In this document: piece after piece, positions 9,842 to 18,282 of the stretch
Layout of the letters: the number at the start of each line of letters is the position of its first letter
Numbering within the stretch: the first letter of the stretch is position 1
Assembly: GCF_006575665.1 (NCBI RefSeq)
Contig: NZ_CP041253.1
Span: 1,865,501 to 1,929,500 of the forward strand
DNA from: Echinicola soli
GTDB taxonomy: Bacteria; Bacteroidota; Bacteroidia; Cytophagales; Cyclobacteriaceae
Length of the DNA: 64,000 nucleotides
Direction of reading: 5' to 3'
Made by a program: the position numbers and the translations under genes
The notes under the pieces: generated by a model
Told to the model about the DNA's origin: nothing
Seen by the model: the letters and a program-made list of their open reading frames with translations, nothing else
Database searches by the model: none

Positions 9842-10368
9842 CTTTTAGAAGTGAGACTTGAGGTATGAGACAATTAGACTAGAGGAATGAAGTTTTTATT
9901 TTAATTAGTTGGAGCTTGAGTTCGACTATATAATCTATTTCAAACCGTCATGGCGAGCGGAATGATAGTGGGGCGAAGCAATCTTTTGATATGATAAAAA
10001 GATTGCTTCGTCCTATCGTCCCTGCTTTTGGTACCAGACAGGCCTGTTTGGCTGTAGACAAGCTTGCAATGACGCTCAATGACATGTTTCGCATCCTTTG
10101 GGGTAAGGGATAATCGAAGTGCATCAAGGTCCCTGTCCAGTCTACTTTACAAAGACGTTTTTTTATAATCCAACTGAGTTTCTTACCATATCCACATACC
10201 ACATTCCAAATGCAGCGTCCATATACCTTGTACTTTATAGCCGACACCATCCCTTTGCGCTAATTTTTATCTGTTATGGTCAAAATTACAAAAACTGTAA
10301 CTGTAATGGTTGGTTTAGGTTCTTTAATTTTGAGAAAAATCAATATAATAACCTGAAATAAGGCGGGT
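9842..10368. other. Intergenic region with a dispersed hairpin repeat
   Basis: This is the divergent promoter space between the MocR gene and ilvE. From about 9945 to 10074 it carries a repeat that starts CCGTCATGGCGAG and ends GCAATGACG, with an internal 14-bp perfect inverted repeat (9974-9987 against 9997-10010) and the ACCAGACAGGCCTG block also seen at 33441-33498. No gene is supported; the 80-codon open frame at 10119-10361 has no family features. Confidence 0.6.
9945..10074. repeat. CCGTCAT...ATGACG dispersed repeat with 14-bp hairpin
   Basis: The ends are inverted relative to each other (CCGTCATGGCGAG and GCAATGACG). CGAAGCAATCTTTT pairs perfectly with AAAAGATTGCTTCG across a nine-base loop. 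A relative with the same ends lies at 33391-33507. Confidence 0.7.
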
Positions 10369-11436
10369 ATGGAAATCAAAAAACAGCTAAAATCCCAATG
10401 TTCAATCGAACAGTTTAATTTTGACCAGTTTCAGTTTGGTGTGGAAGCCACCGATCATATGCTGGTTGCCAAGTACAGTGATGGAAAATGGCATTCAGCC
10501 GCCATTCATCCGTATGTAAAACTGACCTTGTCTCCATTGGCGATGTGCCTGCACTATGGGCAGACGGTCTTTGAAGGCCTAAAAGCATATCGGCAAAGTG
10601 ATGATACGATCAGTGTGTTCCGTCTTGACCGCCACTACGAGAGGATAAACCAGTCCCTGGGTAGGATGGCCATGCCAGAATTGCCCAAGGAGCTTTTTGA
10701 GAATGGAATCAAGGAGTTGGTTGAGGTGGAGCAAGATTGGATCAGGGGAGGTGAAGGAAATTCACTTTATATTCGCCCTTTTGTGATTGCGACAGAGGAG
10801 CGATTGGGTGTCAGCATCTCCACAGATTATTTGTTTGTGGTGGTATGTACGCCGATGGCCGCCTATTACTCGAAGCCACTGAAGGTAAAAGTGGAAAAGC
10901 ACTATACCCGCGCCGCCTCAGGAGGTGTAGGAGCAGCCAAAAATGGCGGGAATTATGGGGCGGCATATTACCCGGCAAAGTTAGCACAACAAGAGGGGTT
11001 TGATCAGGTGATCTGGACCGACAGCCGTGACCATGAATATGTGGAAGAATCAGGGACGATGAACTTGATGTTTATCATTGATGGAGTGTTGTTGACGCCA
11101 CCGGCAGGAGAAACGATTTTGGCAGGTGTGACGAGGGATTCCTTATTGCAAATCGCGAGGGATTTGGGCTGGCAAGTGGAAGAAAGGTCGATCAGCTTAA
11201 GTGAGCTGCAAGAAGCTTTTGAATCAGGAAAGAAAGTGGAGGCTTTTGGAGGAGGAACGGCCGCCGTGGTGGCCCCTTTGGAGCTTATCCATTTGGAAGG
11301 AAAGGACTACCTGCCTTATGTGGCAGACGATGCCCGGATGTTTCAGTTAAAGGAGAAACTGACCGCTATCCGCTTAGGGAAAGAAAAAGATCCTTATGCC
11401 TGGAATTCGATACTGGAGAAAGCGTTGGCGAAGTAA
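10369..11436 (+). CDS. ilvE: Branched-chain-amino-acid aminotransferase
   Basis: A class IV (fold-type IV) PLP aminotransferase that interconverts leucine, isoleucine and valine with their 2-oxo acids, using glutamate/2-oxoglutarate, in the cytoplasm. Its 355 residues are the length of the longer bacterial/eukaryotic-like BCATs. Key marks are HYGQTVFEGLKAYR near residue 65, RLDRHYERINQS, then GGVGAAKNGGNYGAAYYPAK, where Lys191 is the expected PLP lysine, DQVIWTDSRDHEYVEESGTMN, and FGGGTAAVVAPL near the end. A strong terminator follows, so it is a single-gene unit. It belongs to general metabolism rather than to the PULs. Confidence 0.96.
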   Translation: MEIKKQLKSQCSIEQFNFDQFQFGVEATDHMLVAKYSDGKWHSAAIHPYVKLTLSPLAMCLHYGQTVFEGLKAYRQSDDTISVFRLDRHYERINQSLGRMAMPELPKELFENGIKELVEVEQDWIRGGEGNSLYIRPFVIATEERLGVSISTDYLFVVVCTPMAAYYSKPLKVKVEKHYTRAASGGVGAAKNGGNYGAAYYPAKLAQQEGFDQVIWTDSRDHEYVEESGTMNLMFIIDGVLLTPPAGETILAGVTRDSLLQIARDLGWQVEERSISLSELQEAFESGKKVEAFGGGTAAVVAPLELIHLEGKDYLPYVADDARMFQLKEKLTAIRLGKEKDPYAWNSILEKALAK

Positions 11437-11488
11437 TGGTTATTTCTGAAAGAGATGGATAAAAGTCCAAATACTTTTGGGAGTTTGG

Positions 11489-11526
11489 GTCTAAGTCACC
11501 AGACTTAGACCATTTATTTTTTTGAA
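11489..11526 (+). terminator. Rho-independent terminator of ilvE
   Basis: A perfect 10-bp stem (GGTCTAAGTC at 11489-11498 with GACTTAGACC at 11503-11512), a four-base loop, then ATTTATTTTTTT. It lies 52 bases after the ilvE stop. Confidence 0.85.
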
Positions 11527-11606
11527 TCCACAAAAATAAATGTGCCTGCTTAGGTGATATTTGGTTAGATTGTGACACATGACAATGTACACCATGGCAA
11601 TTGAGT

Positions 11607-12146
11607 ATGAAGAAGTTATTGAAGACCAGCAAAGGCAGGGAGGAATTTTTCCTGAAGATGTATTATGAGTCATTTCCAGATGTCGCCCGCTATGTGAGTA
11701 AGAGGGGAGGTTCGATGGAGGATGCAAAGGATGTCTTTCAGGACAGTCTGATGATCTATTACGAACAGTTGGTAGCAGGAAAAAAGGTGCACGAGGATGG
11801 GGGATATCTCTTTGGTGTAGCCAGGCATCATTGGTACAAGCGTTTTCGTGAAGCCTCAACTTTAGCACTTGGAAAAGATGAAATAGCGTTGTCGCAGGTA
11901 GCGGACTTTGAACAGGTCAATACAGATGAGCGCCTGCAACTTATGAGCTTTCTTAAATCGGCAGGTGAAAAATGCATGGATATGTTAAAGGCATTTTATT
12001 ACGATCGGCTTTCAATGGATGAACTTGCCCAGCGTTACGGATATCGAACCAAGAGATCTGCGACGGTTCAGAAATTTAAATGCCTGGAAAAAGTAAGGGA
12101 TCAAGTAAAAGAAAAATCATTGACCTATGAGGACTTCGCTACGTGA
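11607..12146 (+). CDS. ECF-like RNA polymerase sigma factor
   Basis: A 179-residue sigma-70-type protein. Region 2 resembles FPDVARYVSKRGGSMEDAKDVFQDSLMIYY (about residues 25-55); region 4 has the helix-turn-helix MDELAQRYGYRTKRSATVQKFKCLEKVR (about 140-170), close to Bacteroidota ECF factors with VQKHKCLKKL tails. The ATG at 11607 is preferred over the in-frame TTG at 11601. It begins a tight three-gene operon: its end overlaps the next gene by 20 bases, and that gene is three bases from clpP. The family directs RNA polymerase to a small regulon. The signal and targets are unknown, and the DNA shows no obvious autoregulated promoter. Confidence 0.85.
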   Translation: MKKLLKTSKGREEFFLKMYYESFPDVARYVSKRGGSMEDAKDVFQDSLMIYYEQLVAGKKVHEDGGYLFGVARHHWYKRFREASTLALGKDEIALSQVADFEQVNTDERLQLMSFLKSAGEKCMDMLKAFYYDRLSMDELAQRYGYRTKRSATVQKFKCLEKVRDQVKEKSLTYEDFAT

Positions 12147-12396
12147 AATCAAAGAACTGGAAAATTTTATCATGGGAGTGCCCTCTCCGGAAGAGCGGCT
12201 CCTAGTGGAAGCTAAGGTGCAATTGGATACTTCCATGACTCAGAAGATTCGGTGTCAAAAATCAGCTTATCAGCTGGTGCGTGACTACGGAAGGGAGAAG
12301 TTAAGGGAGGAAATACGAAAAGTCGAGTTTGAGCTTTTCGACACACCCAGACACCAAGGTTTTAGAAAAAGGATTGTTAACCTCTTTAAAAGATAA
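12127..12396 (+). CDS. Small cytoplasmic protein in sigma-clpP operon, unknown function
   Basis: An 89-residue charged protein with no signal peptide or membrane segment; mostly helical composition (LREIKELENFIMGVPSPEERLLVEAKVQLD). The opening resembles the cytoplasmic part of zinc-free anti-sigma factors or the start of small sigma-associated proteins (the phrase IKELENFIMG, PSPEERLLVEAKVQLD). I do not recognise a named family. Its start overlaps the sigma gene by 20 bases, which implies translational coupling and a fixed ratio with the sigma factor. A cytoplasmic anti-sigma or adaptor role is an inference from position only. Confidence 0.7.
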   Translation: MRTSLREIKELENFIMGVPSPEERLLVEAKVQLDTSMTQKIRCQKSAYQLVRDYGREKLREEIRKVEFELFDTPRHQGFRKRIVNLFKR

Positions 12397-12399
12397 CGG

Positions 12400-13053
12400 A
12401 TGATTTCAGCAAATGCTTCACAGGTCGTCCCCATGGTGATCGACCAGAACGATTATAATGGAAGGGCTTATGATATCTATAGTTTATTGCTCAAGGAGCG
12501 AATCATTTTTCTAGGCAGTGCCATCAATGACCAAGTGGCCAATTTGGTGGTGGCCCAGCTACTTTTCTTGAACAGTCAGGACACCAAAAAGCCAATTAGT
12601 CTGTATATCCAGAGTCCTGGTGGTAGCGTCTATGCGGGGATGGCGATTTATGATACTATACAGATGATTTCTGCACCGGTGATCACGCTGGCAGTGGGAT
12701 TTACAGGTAGTATGGCGACGGCTTTGCTTACGAGTGGAGCCAAGGGCAAACGTCAGGCGCTTTCCCATGCGACCGTCCATATGCACCCCACCAGCGGAGG
12801 ATCCAAAGGTTATACGGAGGATGTCAGGATAGCCACTAGGGAGCAAGAGCGGCTGCAGGTCCAGCTCTTTCATATCATTGGCAATAACACCGGTCACAGC
12901 TGGCGGGAAATCGAAGAGCTTTTTCTCCGGGACCGTTATATGAGTGCACCGGAAGCTAAGGAATATGGCTTGGTGGATGAGGTGCTGGGCAATACGACAG
13001 ATATTGTCCAATTAAAAGACATGCCTTTTGGGGTGAAGTTTTATGGGGATTGA
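12400..13053 (+). CDS. clpP: ClpP-family serine protease (paralogue)
   Basis: A 217-residue ClpP-like caseinolytic protease subunit. The catalytic triad is complete and spaced as in E. coli ClpP: Ser104 in [11 protein letters not shown], His129 in TVHMHP, Asp178 in [15 protein letters not shown]. The core [17 protein letters not shown] is standard. The serine context GFTGSM departs from the usual GQAASM, and VHMHPTSGG departs from MIHQPLGG, suggesting a second, specialised ClpP. No clpX or other ATPase gene is adjacent. It lies three bases after the small unknown gene, in an operon with a sigma factor, so it may process a regulator of that sigma (inference). Confidence 0.9.
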   Translation: MISANASQVVPMVIDQNDYNGRAYDIYSLLLKERIIFLGSAINDQVANLVVAQLLFLNSQDTKKPISLYIQSPGGSVYAGMAIYDTIQMISAPVITLAVGFTGSMATALLTSGAKGKRQALSHATVHMHPTSGGSKGYTEDVRIATREQERLQVQLFHIIGNNTGHSWREIEELFLRDRYMSAPEAKEYGLVDEVLGNTTDIVQLKDMPFGVKFYGD

Positions 13054-13260
13054 TAGAGGAAATGTTCTTTTGGGAGTTGTGGGCTCAGTCGGAAGCATTA
13101 GATCATATTTGAGTAGCCTTTTTAATTTGTGCATCTGTCGCTTATTTTAAGTTGAACTCCCGAAATTCTTTATCGACTCTGCGAGAAAATGCCTTGTATA
13201 CAAAAAAAGCCAAAGAAATTAATCCTTCGACTTTTTAAAATCTTCCAATATTTCAATGTT

Positions 13261-14763
13261 CTAATCTTCCAATAAATATCCTTTCAAGTCACAGTTTTCC
13301 AGTTCTTTGATGCCCTTGACCACGGCTTTGGCGTTGTACTCGGCGCCTTTCTGTATGGTGTGGGTGTGGTCGGTGTCGTTGAAGAAATTGGCCTTGACAT
13401 GGTCTTCTCCCAGTGCGTCATAGCCATCTGCAATGATACTGTTCAGGTCGATAAAATAAGCTTTTCTGGCTTCTGCGGCCTGCTTTGCCCATAGACCATA
13501 ACTGTCATTGGCACGGTTTACCTTGCCTTCTTTCCAGTTATTTCTTGGGATTAGCGAACAGACGATTGGTGTAGCACCTGCTGCTTTGGTGGCAGTGACC
13601 ATTTGCTTGAGGTACTGGCCATAGCTGTATACGGTTTCGTACTTCTCGGTGATGGGGTTATAGATTTCTTCTGCTTCTGTACCGGCACTACGGATGGTGC
13701 CCCTTGCGCGATGGCTGTCATCCAGCGGACTGCTGTCGTTGTGGCCAAACTGCATGATGACATAATCACCGGGTTCCAGTTGCTTCCGGACGTTTTCCCA
13801 CAGGCCATAGGTTTGGTAGGTACGGCTGCTGGTACCTCCGAGGGCATGGTTTTGGACTTTGATCTTACCAAGGTCAAAGTAAGGAGCCATGTAATCGCCC
13901 CAGCCCCAAAGTCCTCCGGCGCCATCGCCTTGGCCGTTTTTGACAGTGGAGTCACCGATAAGATACAGGGTCGGCTTGTCTTTGGAGAGATAGGCTTTTA
14001 GTTCGCAATCTTCCAGTGATTTGATGCCTTGGACGGCTGACCAGGCATTGATGCGCGCACCTGCTTCATTGGTATGGGTATGGTCTTTTTCGAAAAGTGA
14101 TGGAACGACATTGGGACCCCACTCGTCATACTGATCAGCGACGAGGCTGTTGAGGTCCACGAAATGCGCGCCTGTTTTACGGGCAATTTCTTTTGCCCAC
14201 TTGCCATAATCTTGGTTGGCACGTTCCACTTCTCCGTCTTGGAATTTATTTCTGGGAATCATCGAGCAGATGATAGGTGTGGCTCCTTTAGCTTTGGCTT
14301 CAGCAACAAACTTTTTCAGGTACCAGCCATAGGTATGTACGGTTTCTTCCGTACCGTCAGGCCATGTGAGTTGGACGGTTTCATCACCAGTGCCACGAAG
14401 TACTCCCCTGTAGCCGGCCCTTGTCGTATCGGGCTTGCTGCCTTCATTGTGGCCAAACTGCATCATGACAAAATCACCGGGCTTCAGTTCATCCAATACC
14501 CGCTGCCATCGGCCTTCCTTGACAAATGTCCGCGTGCTCCTGCCGGCCATGGCCTGGTTGCTTACTTCCAGTTTGCTGCTATCAAAGAAATCATCGATAA
14601 AGGTTCCCCAGCCCCACTGTCCTGGGCCACCATCTCCTCGGCTATTGCGGACCGTGCTGTCTCCGATGATGTACAGGGTGTGCTTTTCTTCTTTTGGCGT
14701 AAAGGCCAGCAGCATGGTGATCAGTGCAATGACTGCTGAGAGTCCATATTTTACGTTTTTCAT
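13261..14763 (-). CDS. Two-domain SGNH rhamnogalacturonan acetylesterase (tandem CE12)
   Basis: An exported 500-residue protein with two consecutive SGNH-hydrolase domains (about 28-255 and 262-498). Each carries the full CE12 set: block I GDST (Ser36 in LYIIGDSTVRN; a second in LYLIGDSTVKN), the block II-III region with GGTSSRTY or AGRSTRTF, block III QFGHN, and the Asp-His pair in DHTHT. CE12 enzymes remove acetyl groups from rhamnogalacturonan I, opening the backbone to lyases. Each domain looks active. It is read from the minus strand with its start facing the GH105 gene, and a shared candidate operator site lies 80-104 bases upstream. Duplication followed by fusion is inferred from the repeated block order. 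Confidence 0.93.
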   Translation of the reverse strand: MKNVKYGLSAVIALITMLLAFTPKEEKHTLYIIGDSTVRNSRGDGGPGQWGWGTFIDDFFDSSKLEVSNQAMAGRSTRTFVKEGRWQRVLDELKPGDFVMMQFGHNEGSKPDTTRAGYRGVLRGTGDETVQLTWPDGTEETVHTYGWYLKKFVAEAKAKGATPIICSMIPRNKFQDGEVERANQDYGKWAKEIARKTGAHFVDLNSLVADQYDEWGPNVVPSLFEKDHTHTNEAGARINAWSAVQGIKSLEDCELKAYLSKDKPTLYLIGDSTVKNGQGDGAGGLWGWGDYMAPYFDLGKIKVQNHALGGTSSRTYQTYGLWENVRKQLEPGDYVIMQFGHNDSSPLDDSHRARGTIRSAGTEAEEIYNPITEKYETVYSYGQYLKQMVTATKAAGATPIVCSLIPRNNWKEGKVNRANDSYGLWAKQAAEARKAYFIDLNSIIADGYDALGEDHVKANFFNDTDHTHTIQKGAEYNAKAVVKGIKELENCDLKGYLLED

Positions 14764-14842
14764 GGTTTAAATATCCTTTGATTTGGGTTGGTAATATTGG
14801 CTGATCGATACCGCCAAAAGATAAATCTACATAATTGCCCCT

Positions 14843-14867
14843 AAAATCCTGTACTGTAGTATGGGGG
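14843..14867 (-). promoter_or_regulatory. Candidate PUL operator upstream of the CE12 gene
   Basis: Read on the minus strand, the site is CCCCCATACTACAGTACAGG followed by ATTTT. It shares the CTACAGTACAG core with the GH105 and SusC upstream sites. It lies 80-104 bases before the CE12 start codon. The HTCS protein encoded at 45202-48873 is the likely binder (inference). Confidence 0.55.
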
Positions 14868-14989
14868 AGTGGAAGTATGATGCAAAAAGTATGAAGCGGA
14901 ATCAGAAGAAGCATGGTGCCCGCTGTCGGATGCTGGATATCCGGTCGGATGAAATGCCCTATAACTAATAGACAGAAGTGCCTCTTTTA

Positions 14990-15060
14990 GTCCGCCGTAG
15001 GTGGACAAGCTTGGTAACAACAGCAAAAATGGATTCCGGTTCCAATATACCGTAGGTACA
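14990..15060 (-). repeat. GTACCTACGG/TACCAAGCT dispersed repeat copy
   Basis: On the minus strand it reads TGTACCTACGGTA, a 30-base variable spacer, then GTTACCAAGCTTGTCCACCT and CGGCGGAC. Spacing of the two blocks is about 60 bases, as at 18222-18282 and 51121-51180. Confidence 0.7.
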
Positions 15061-15161
15061 TACACATTGGAGCAAATAGTCCGCTAAACTGGCAGAAAGC
15101 CGTGGACAGGGAATAGTGGAAACCAAATCACTCCTTTGGCAAAGGTTTGCATAGCCATATT

Positions 15162-15191
15162 CCCCTACAGTACAGCACAGAAATTTTTTGG
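15162..15191 (+). promoter_or_regulatory. Candidate PUL operator upstream of the GH105 gene
   Basis: CCCCTACAGTACAGCACAG followed by AAATTTTTTGG. The same core plus T-rich tail is present at 18752-18780. It ends 67 bases before the GH105 start codon. Confidence 0.6.
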
Positions 15192-15258
15192 TAATGCTTA
15201 ATTTTATATTTTTAACATCAGTCATTTTAAAAAAGACCCAAATTTTACCAAATAATTT

Positions 15259-16644
15259 ATGAACGTTCGACAAATACTCAAGCCAGGAATGATCGGGGCA
15301 TTGGGCCTCGCCATAGCCTGTTCTCCTCAAACCGAGCAAGACAAAGCCAGCACTGAGCCCAAGGAAGTGCTTACCGATACCAACACGCCATTGCATCTTT
15401 TGCAGCCTGATTATCCTGTGCCTTATGGCTTCCCGGAAGAAAAGGAAGTGAAAGCGGTGATCGACCGGGTATATGAATACCTCGATTCGACTACTCCTAC
15501 GGAAATCTTGACTGGGGAAAACGGGTCGGCTATAGCTGATTTTAGCAAAGTGGATGGAAATAGTGTTTTGAAGCAAGGGGATTTCAGGTTGTTGAGCTAT
15601 GAATGGGGTGTAACCTATTCTTCGATGCTGCTGGCAGGGGAAGTTACAGGAGATGAGCGTTACACGGATTATACCAAGAAAAGAGTGAAATTCATTGCCG
15701 ACCTTTATCCACATTTCAAACAGGTGGAAGGAAAGGATCATGCCTTGCATTCGGTATTGTACCCGGGCGCCTTGGATGACGCTGGAGCGCTTTGTGCTTC
15801 CTTTATCAAAACCTCCATGACGGGAGTAGATACTGACGTGCGTCCTGTGGTGGACAATTTTATGAACTATATCATGAATGGCCAGTTCCGCTTGGAAGAT
15901 GGGACCTTGGCCAGAAACCGGCCGTTGAAAAATACGCTTTGGCTTGACGACCTTTATATGAGTGTGCCGGCGATTGTACAAATGGGTAAACTGACCGGAG
16001 AGCAAAAGTATTTCGACGAGGCAGTTCGTCAGATCAAGCTGTTTTCTGGACGGATGTTCAATGAAGAGAAGGGCCTTTATATGCACGGTTGGGTGCAGGG
16101 AATGGAAGAACATCCACAATTCCACTGGGGACGTGCGAATGGTTGGGCGATCCTGACCAAAGTAGAGGTGCTTAATGCCTTGCCTGAAGATCATCCAGGT
16201 AGACCGTTTGTTTTGGATCTCTTACAGAAGCACATCAAGGGATTGGCCAAATTACAGTCTGGGTCAGGTTTTTGGCATCAATTGCTCGACAAGGATGATT
16301 CCTATCTGGAAACTTCCGCAACGGCGATTTATACCTACTGCATAGCAAGGGCCGTAAACCAAGGCTGGGTGGATGATCAGGCGTATGCGCCGATGACCTT
16401 ATTGGCTTGGAATGCCGTGAGTACCAAAGTGAATGACAAGGGCCAGGTAGAAGGTACTTGCGTGGGTACTGGAATGGGTTTTGACCCGGCATTTTATTAC
16501 CACCGTCCGATCAATCCGTATGCGGCCCATGGTTATGGCCCTGTCATCGCTGCGGGGGCTGAAGTCATCAGAATGCTTCAAATGCATGACTTTGAAATCA
16601 ATGATAGCTCAGTCCAGTTGCTCGATGAGTCTTCAAAAGGCTAA
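15259..16644 (+). CDS. GH105 unsaturated (rhamno)galacturonyl hydrolase lipoprotein
   Basis: A 461-residue GH105/GH88-type (alpha/alpha)6 hydrolase. It removes the 4,5-unsaturated galacturonic acid left by pectin or rhamnogalacturonan lyases from oligosaccharide ends. The signal peptide ends in a lipobox (Cys21 in LAIACSPQ). The catalytic motif WLDDLYMS holds Asp230/Asp231, in the position of the proton donor of YteR-like enzymes; FHWGRANGWAI and GVTYSSMLLAGE are typical. Its own operator-like site lies upstream and a terminator downstream. It works after PL11 in the same region. A cell-surface or periplasmic lipid-anchored location is likely. Confidence 0.93.
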   Translation: MNVRQILKPGMIGALGLAIACSPQTEQDKASTEPKEVLTDTNTPLHLLQPDYPVPYGFPEEKEVKAVIDRVYEYLDSTTPTEILTGENGSAIADFSKVDGNSVLKQGDFRLLSYEWGVTYSSMLLAGEVTGDERYTDYTKKRVKFIADLYPHFKQVEGKDHALHSVLYPGALDDAGALCASFIKTSMTGVDTDVRPVVDNFMNYIMNGQFRLEDGTLARNRPLKNTLWLDDLYMSVPAIVQMGKLTGEQKYFDEAVRQIKLFSGRMFNEEKGLYMHGWVQGMEEHPQFHWGRANGWAILTKVEVLNALPEDHPGRPFVLDLLQKHIKGLAKLQSGSGFWHQLLDKDDSYLETSATAIYTYCIARAVNQGWVDDQAYAPMTLLAWNAVSTKVNDKGQVEGTCVGTGMGFDPAFYYHRPINPYAAHGYGPVIAAGAEVIRMLQMHDFEINDSSVQLLDESSKG

Positions 16645-16670
16645 TCCAACATACTAATAACTAACTGTAA

Positions 16671-16701
16671 CCAAAGCCCCGTCACCTAAGCGGGGTTTTG
16701 G
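16671..16701 (+). terminator. Terminator of the GH105 gene
   Basis: CCAAAGCCCCG and CGGGGTTTTGG form an 11-bp stem 26 bases after the stop. The T-tract is part of the stem's 3' arm. Confidence 0.75.
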
Positions 16702-16914
16702 TATAGCGGGGATTTGTGGAGAAAGAAGTGATAGACCTCTTTTTTTCTTTTTAAGTGATTTTTCAGGAAGTACTCATTTTTATTCTCTTGATTGTTATCA
16801 GGTAATTTTTATTTAGTTATCAAATACACCCCATGTTGCAATCATTTCCTTACCATTAGTGAGAAGGATCATTCGTACCTTCAAATTACGATCAAACCAA
16901 TAAACCCATTTCCT

Positions 16915-17889
16915 ATGAACAAGTTATTTTCCATACTGCTGTTATTGCTTTTAGGCTGCAATTCCAGTTCAAATGGCAGTCCCGCTTCTGAGCCCACTAA
17001 GAAGGATAAAATCAGCTCACTTTCAGTGGATGGTACACAACTGGTAGATGAACAAGGAGAGCCCATCATGCTACGTGGTGTGAGTTTTGGGTGGCATAAT
17101 TGGTGGCCGCGATTTTATAATGCCAGCGCGGTAAAATGGCTCAAGGAGGATTGGAATGCAAATGTGGTCAGGGCGGCTATGGGAGTGGAGCCAGAGGGAG
17201 CCTATTTGGATAATCCCGATTGGGCTATCGAAAAAGTAGAAGCAGTAGTAGAAGGGGCCATCGAATCGGGGATTTATGTGATCATCGACTGGCATAGCCA
17301 CCATATCCATTTGGATGAAGCCAAAGTATTTTTCAGAAAAATGGCAAAAAAGTACGGCGAGCATCCTAATGTAATCTATGAGATTTACAACGAACCAGCA
17401 TCAGATACTTGGGAAGAGGTAAAAACATACAGTGAGGAAGTGATCAAAGTGATCAGGGAGATTGATCCCGATAACTTGATTTTGGTGGGCTCTCCTCACT
17501 GGGATCAGGACGTACACTTGGCTGCTGATGACCCCATTGAGGGAGTGGACAATCTGATGTATACCCTACATTTTTATGCGGCCACGCACAAGAGCTTTTT
17601 AAGAGACCGTGCAGATTATGCACTAGAGAAGGGGCTTCCCCTTTTTATATCAGAGTGTGCATCAATGGAAGCTTCTGGGAATGGTGCAATTGATATGGAA
17701 TCTTGGAAGGCTTGGCACACTTGGATGGAGAAGAATGGCCTAAGTTGGCTTACCTGGTCTGTTTCAGACAAAGATGAAACCTGCTCCATGCTGGAGCCAT
17801 CAGCTTCATCTGGTGGCAATTGGCAGGAAGCTGACTTAAAAGAATGGGCGGTACTTACCAAAAAATATCTTCATGAGAGTGATAAATAG
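16915..17889 (+). CDS. GH5 endoglucanase-like lipoprotein
   Basis: A 324-residue (beta/alpha)8 GH5 enzyme, closest by eye to subfamily GH5_2 cellulases. The acid/base is Glu160 (VIYEIYNEPASDTW) and the nucleophile Glu247 (PLFISECASMEASGNG). GVSFGWHNWWPRFYN, RAAMGVEP, IIDWHSH and LTWSVSDKDETCSML are family landmarks. The start at 16915 gives a clean lipoprotein signal (Cys15 in LLLLLLGCNSS); the frame extends 41 codons further upstream without signal character, so that start is rejected. A beta-1,4-glucan or mannan endo-activity is odd inside a pectin locus; it may attack wall glucan associated with pectin. Confidence 0.9.
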   Translation: MNKLFSILLLLLLGCNSSSNGSPASEPTKKDKISSLSVDGTQLVDEQGEPIMLRGVSFGWHNWWPRFYNASAVKWLKEDWNANVVRAAMGVEPEGAYLDNPDWAIEKVEAVVEGAIESGIYVIIDWHSHHIHLDEAKVFFRKMAKKYGEHPNVIYEIYNEPASDTWEEVKTYSEEVIKVIREIDPDNLILVGSPHWDQDVHLAADDPIEGVDNLMYTLHFYAATHKSFLRDRADYALEKGLPLFISECASMEASGNGAIDMESWKAWHTWMEKNGLSWLTWSVSDKDETCSMLEPSASSGGNWQEADLKEWAVLTKKYLHESDK

Positions 17890-18065
17890 AAACGCAAGTC
17901 AACTAAATCCAATATTATTAAGTGTTAATTTTACATTTTAAACATTCATCTTTAAATTGCTTCTGATTTTAGGAATTTGGTTCATGAATATATGAAGTGA
18001 TTTTTTCAGTAAATCATTGAAATTCGCACAGTCAAACCTATTACATAAACCCCTGATTAAACATA

Positions 18066-18098
18066 CCTCCTGTCCGGAAGTCCGGACAGGAGGTTTTT
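18066..18098 (+). terminator. Strong rho-independent terminator
   Basis: CCTCCTGTCCGGA pairs perfectly over 13 bases with TCCGGACAGGAGG, two-base AG loop, then TTTTTGATTT. It is about 180 bases after the GH5 stop and shields the SusC promoter from read-through. Confidence 0.85.
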
Positions 18099-18221
18099 GA
18101 TTTATAATAGAGGAGTTGTAGTGGAGAAATAAGGGTTTATTCCAAAGGGATTTTAATAGGAGCCATACATTTTTGCTAAAACCTGATTTATGCAAATTGT
18201 GCATTGTTCCAAAATGGGTTT

Positions 18222-18282
18222 TGTACCTACAGCACATGGCCAGCGGCAATATGATGGTTTTGGTTACCAGGCTTGTCCACCT
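18222..18282 (+). repeat. GTACCTACGG/TACCAAGCT dispersed repeat copy
   Basis: TGTACCTACAGCACA then, about 25 bases on, GGTTACCAGGCTTGTCCACC. The same block order and spacing occur at 51121-51180 and, inverted, at 14990-15060. Confidence 0.65.

Larger units (their letters stand above)
14764..15258. other. Divergent regulatory region between CE12 and GH105 genes
   Basis: No gene. It contains a candidate operator for each gene, one per strand (14843-14867 and 15162-15191), and a copy of the GTACCTACGG/TACCAAGCT dispersed repeat between them (14990-15060). Confidence 0.7.

Noticed and set aside
10119..10361. 80-codon plus-strand frame upstream of ilvE
   Set aside because: It crosses the end of a repeat region, ends just ahead of the ilvE start and has no conserved features.
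14965..16194. Open frame of 409 codons on the minus strand opposite the GH105 lipoprotein gene
   Set aside because: It lies antisense to a clear enzyme gene and across a dispersed repeat, has no signal peptide or family motif, and its composition is that of a mirror reading of GH105.
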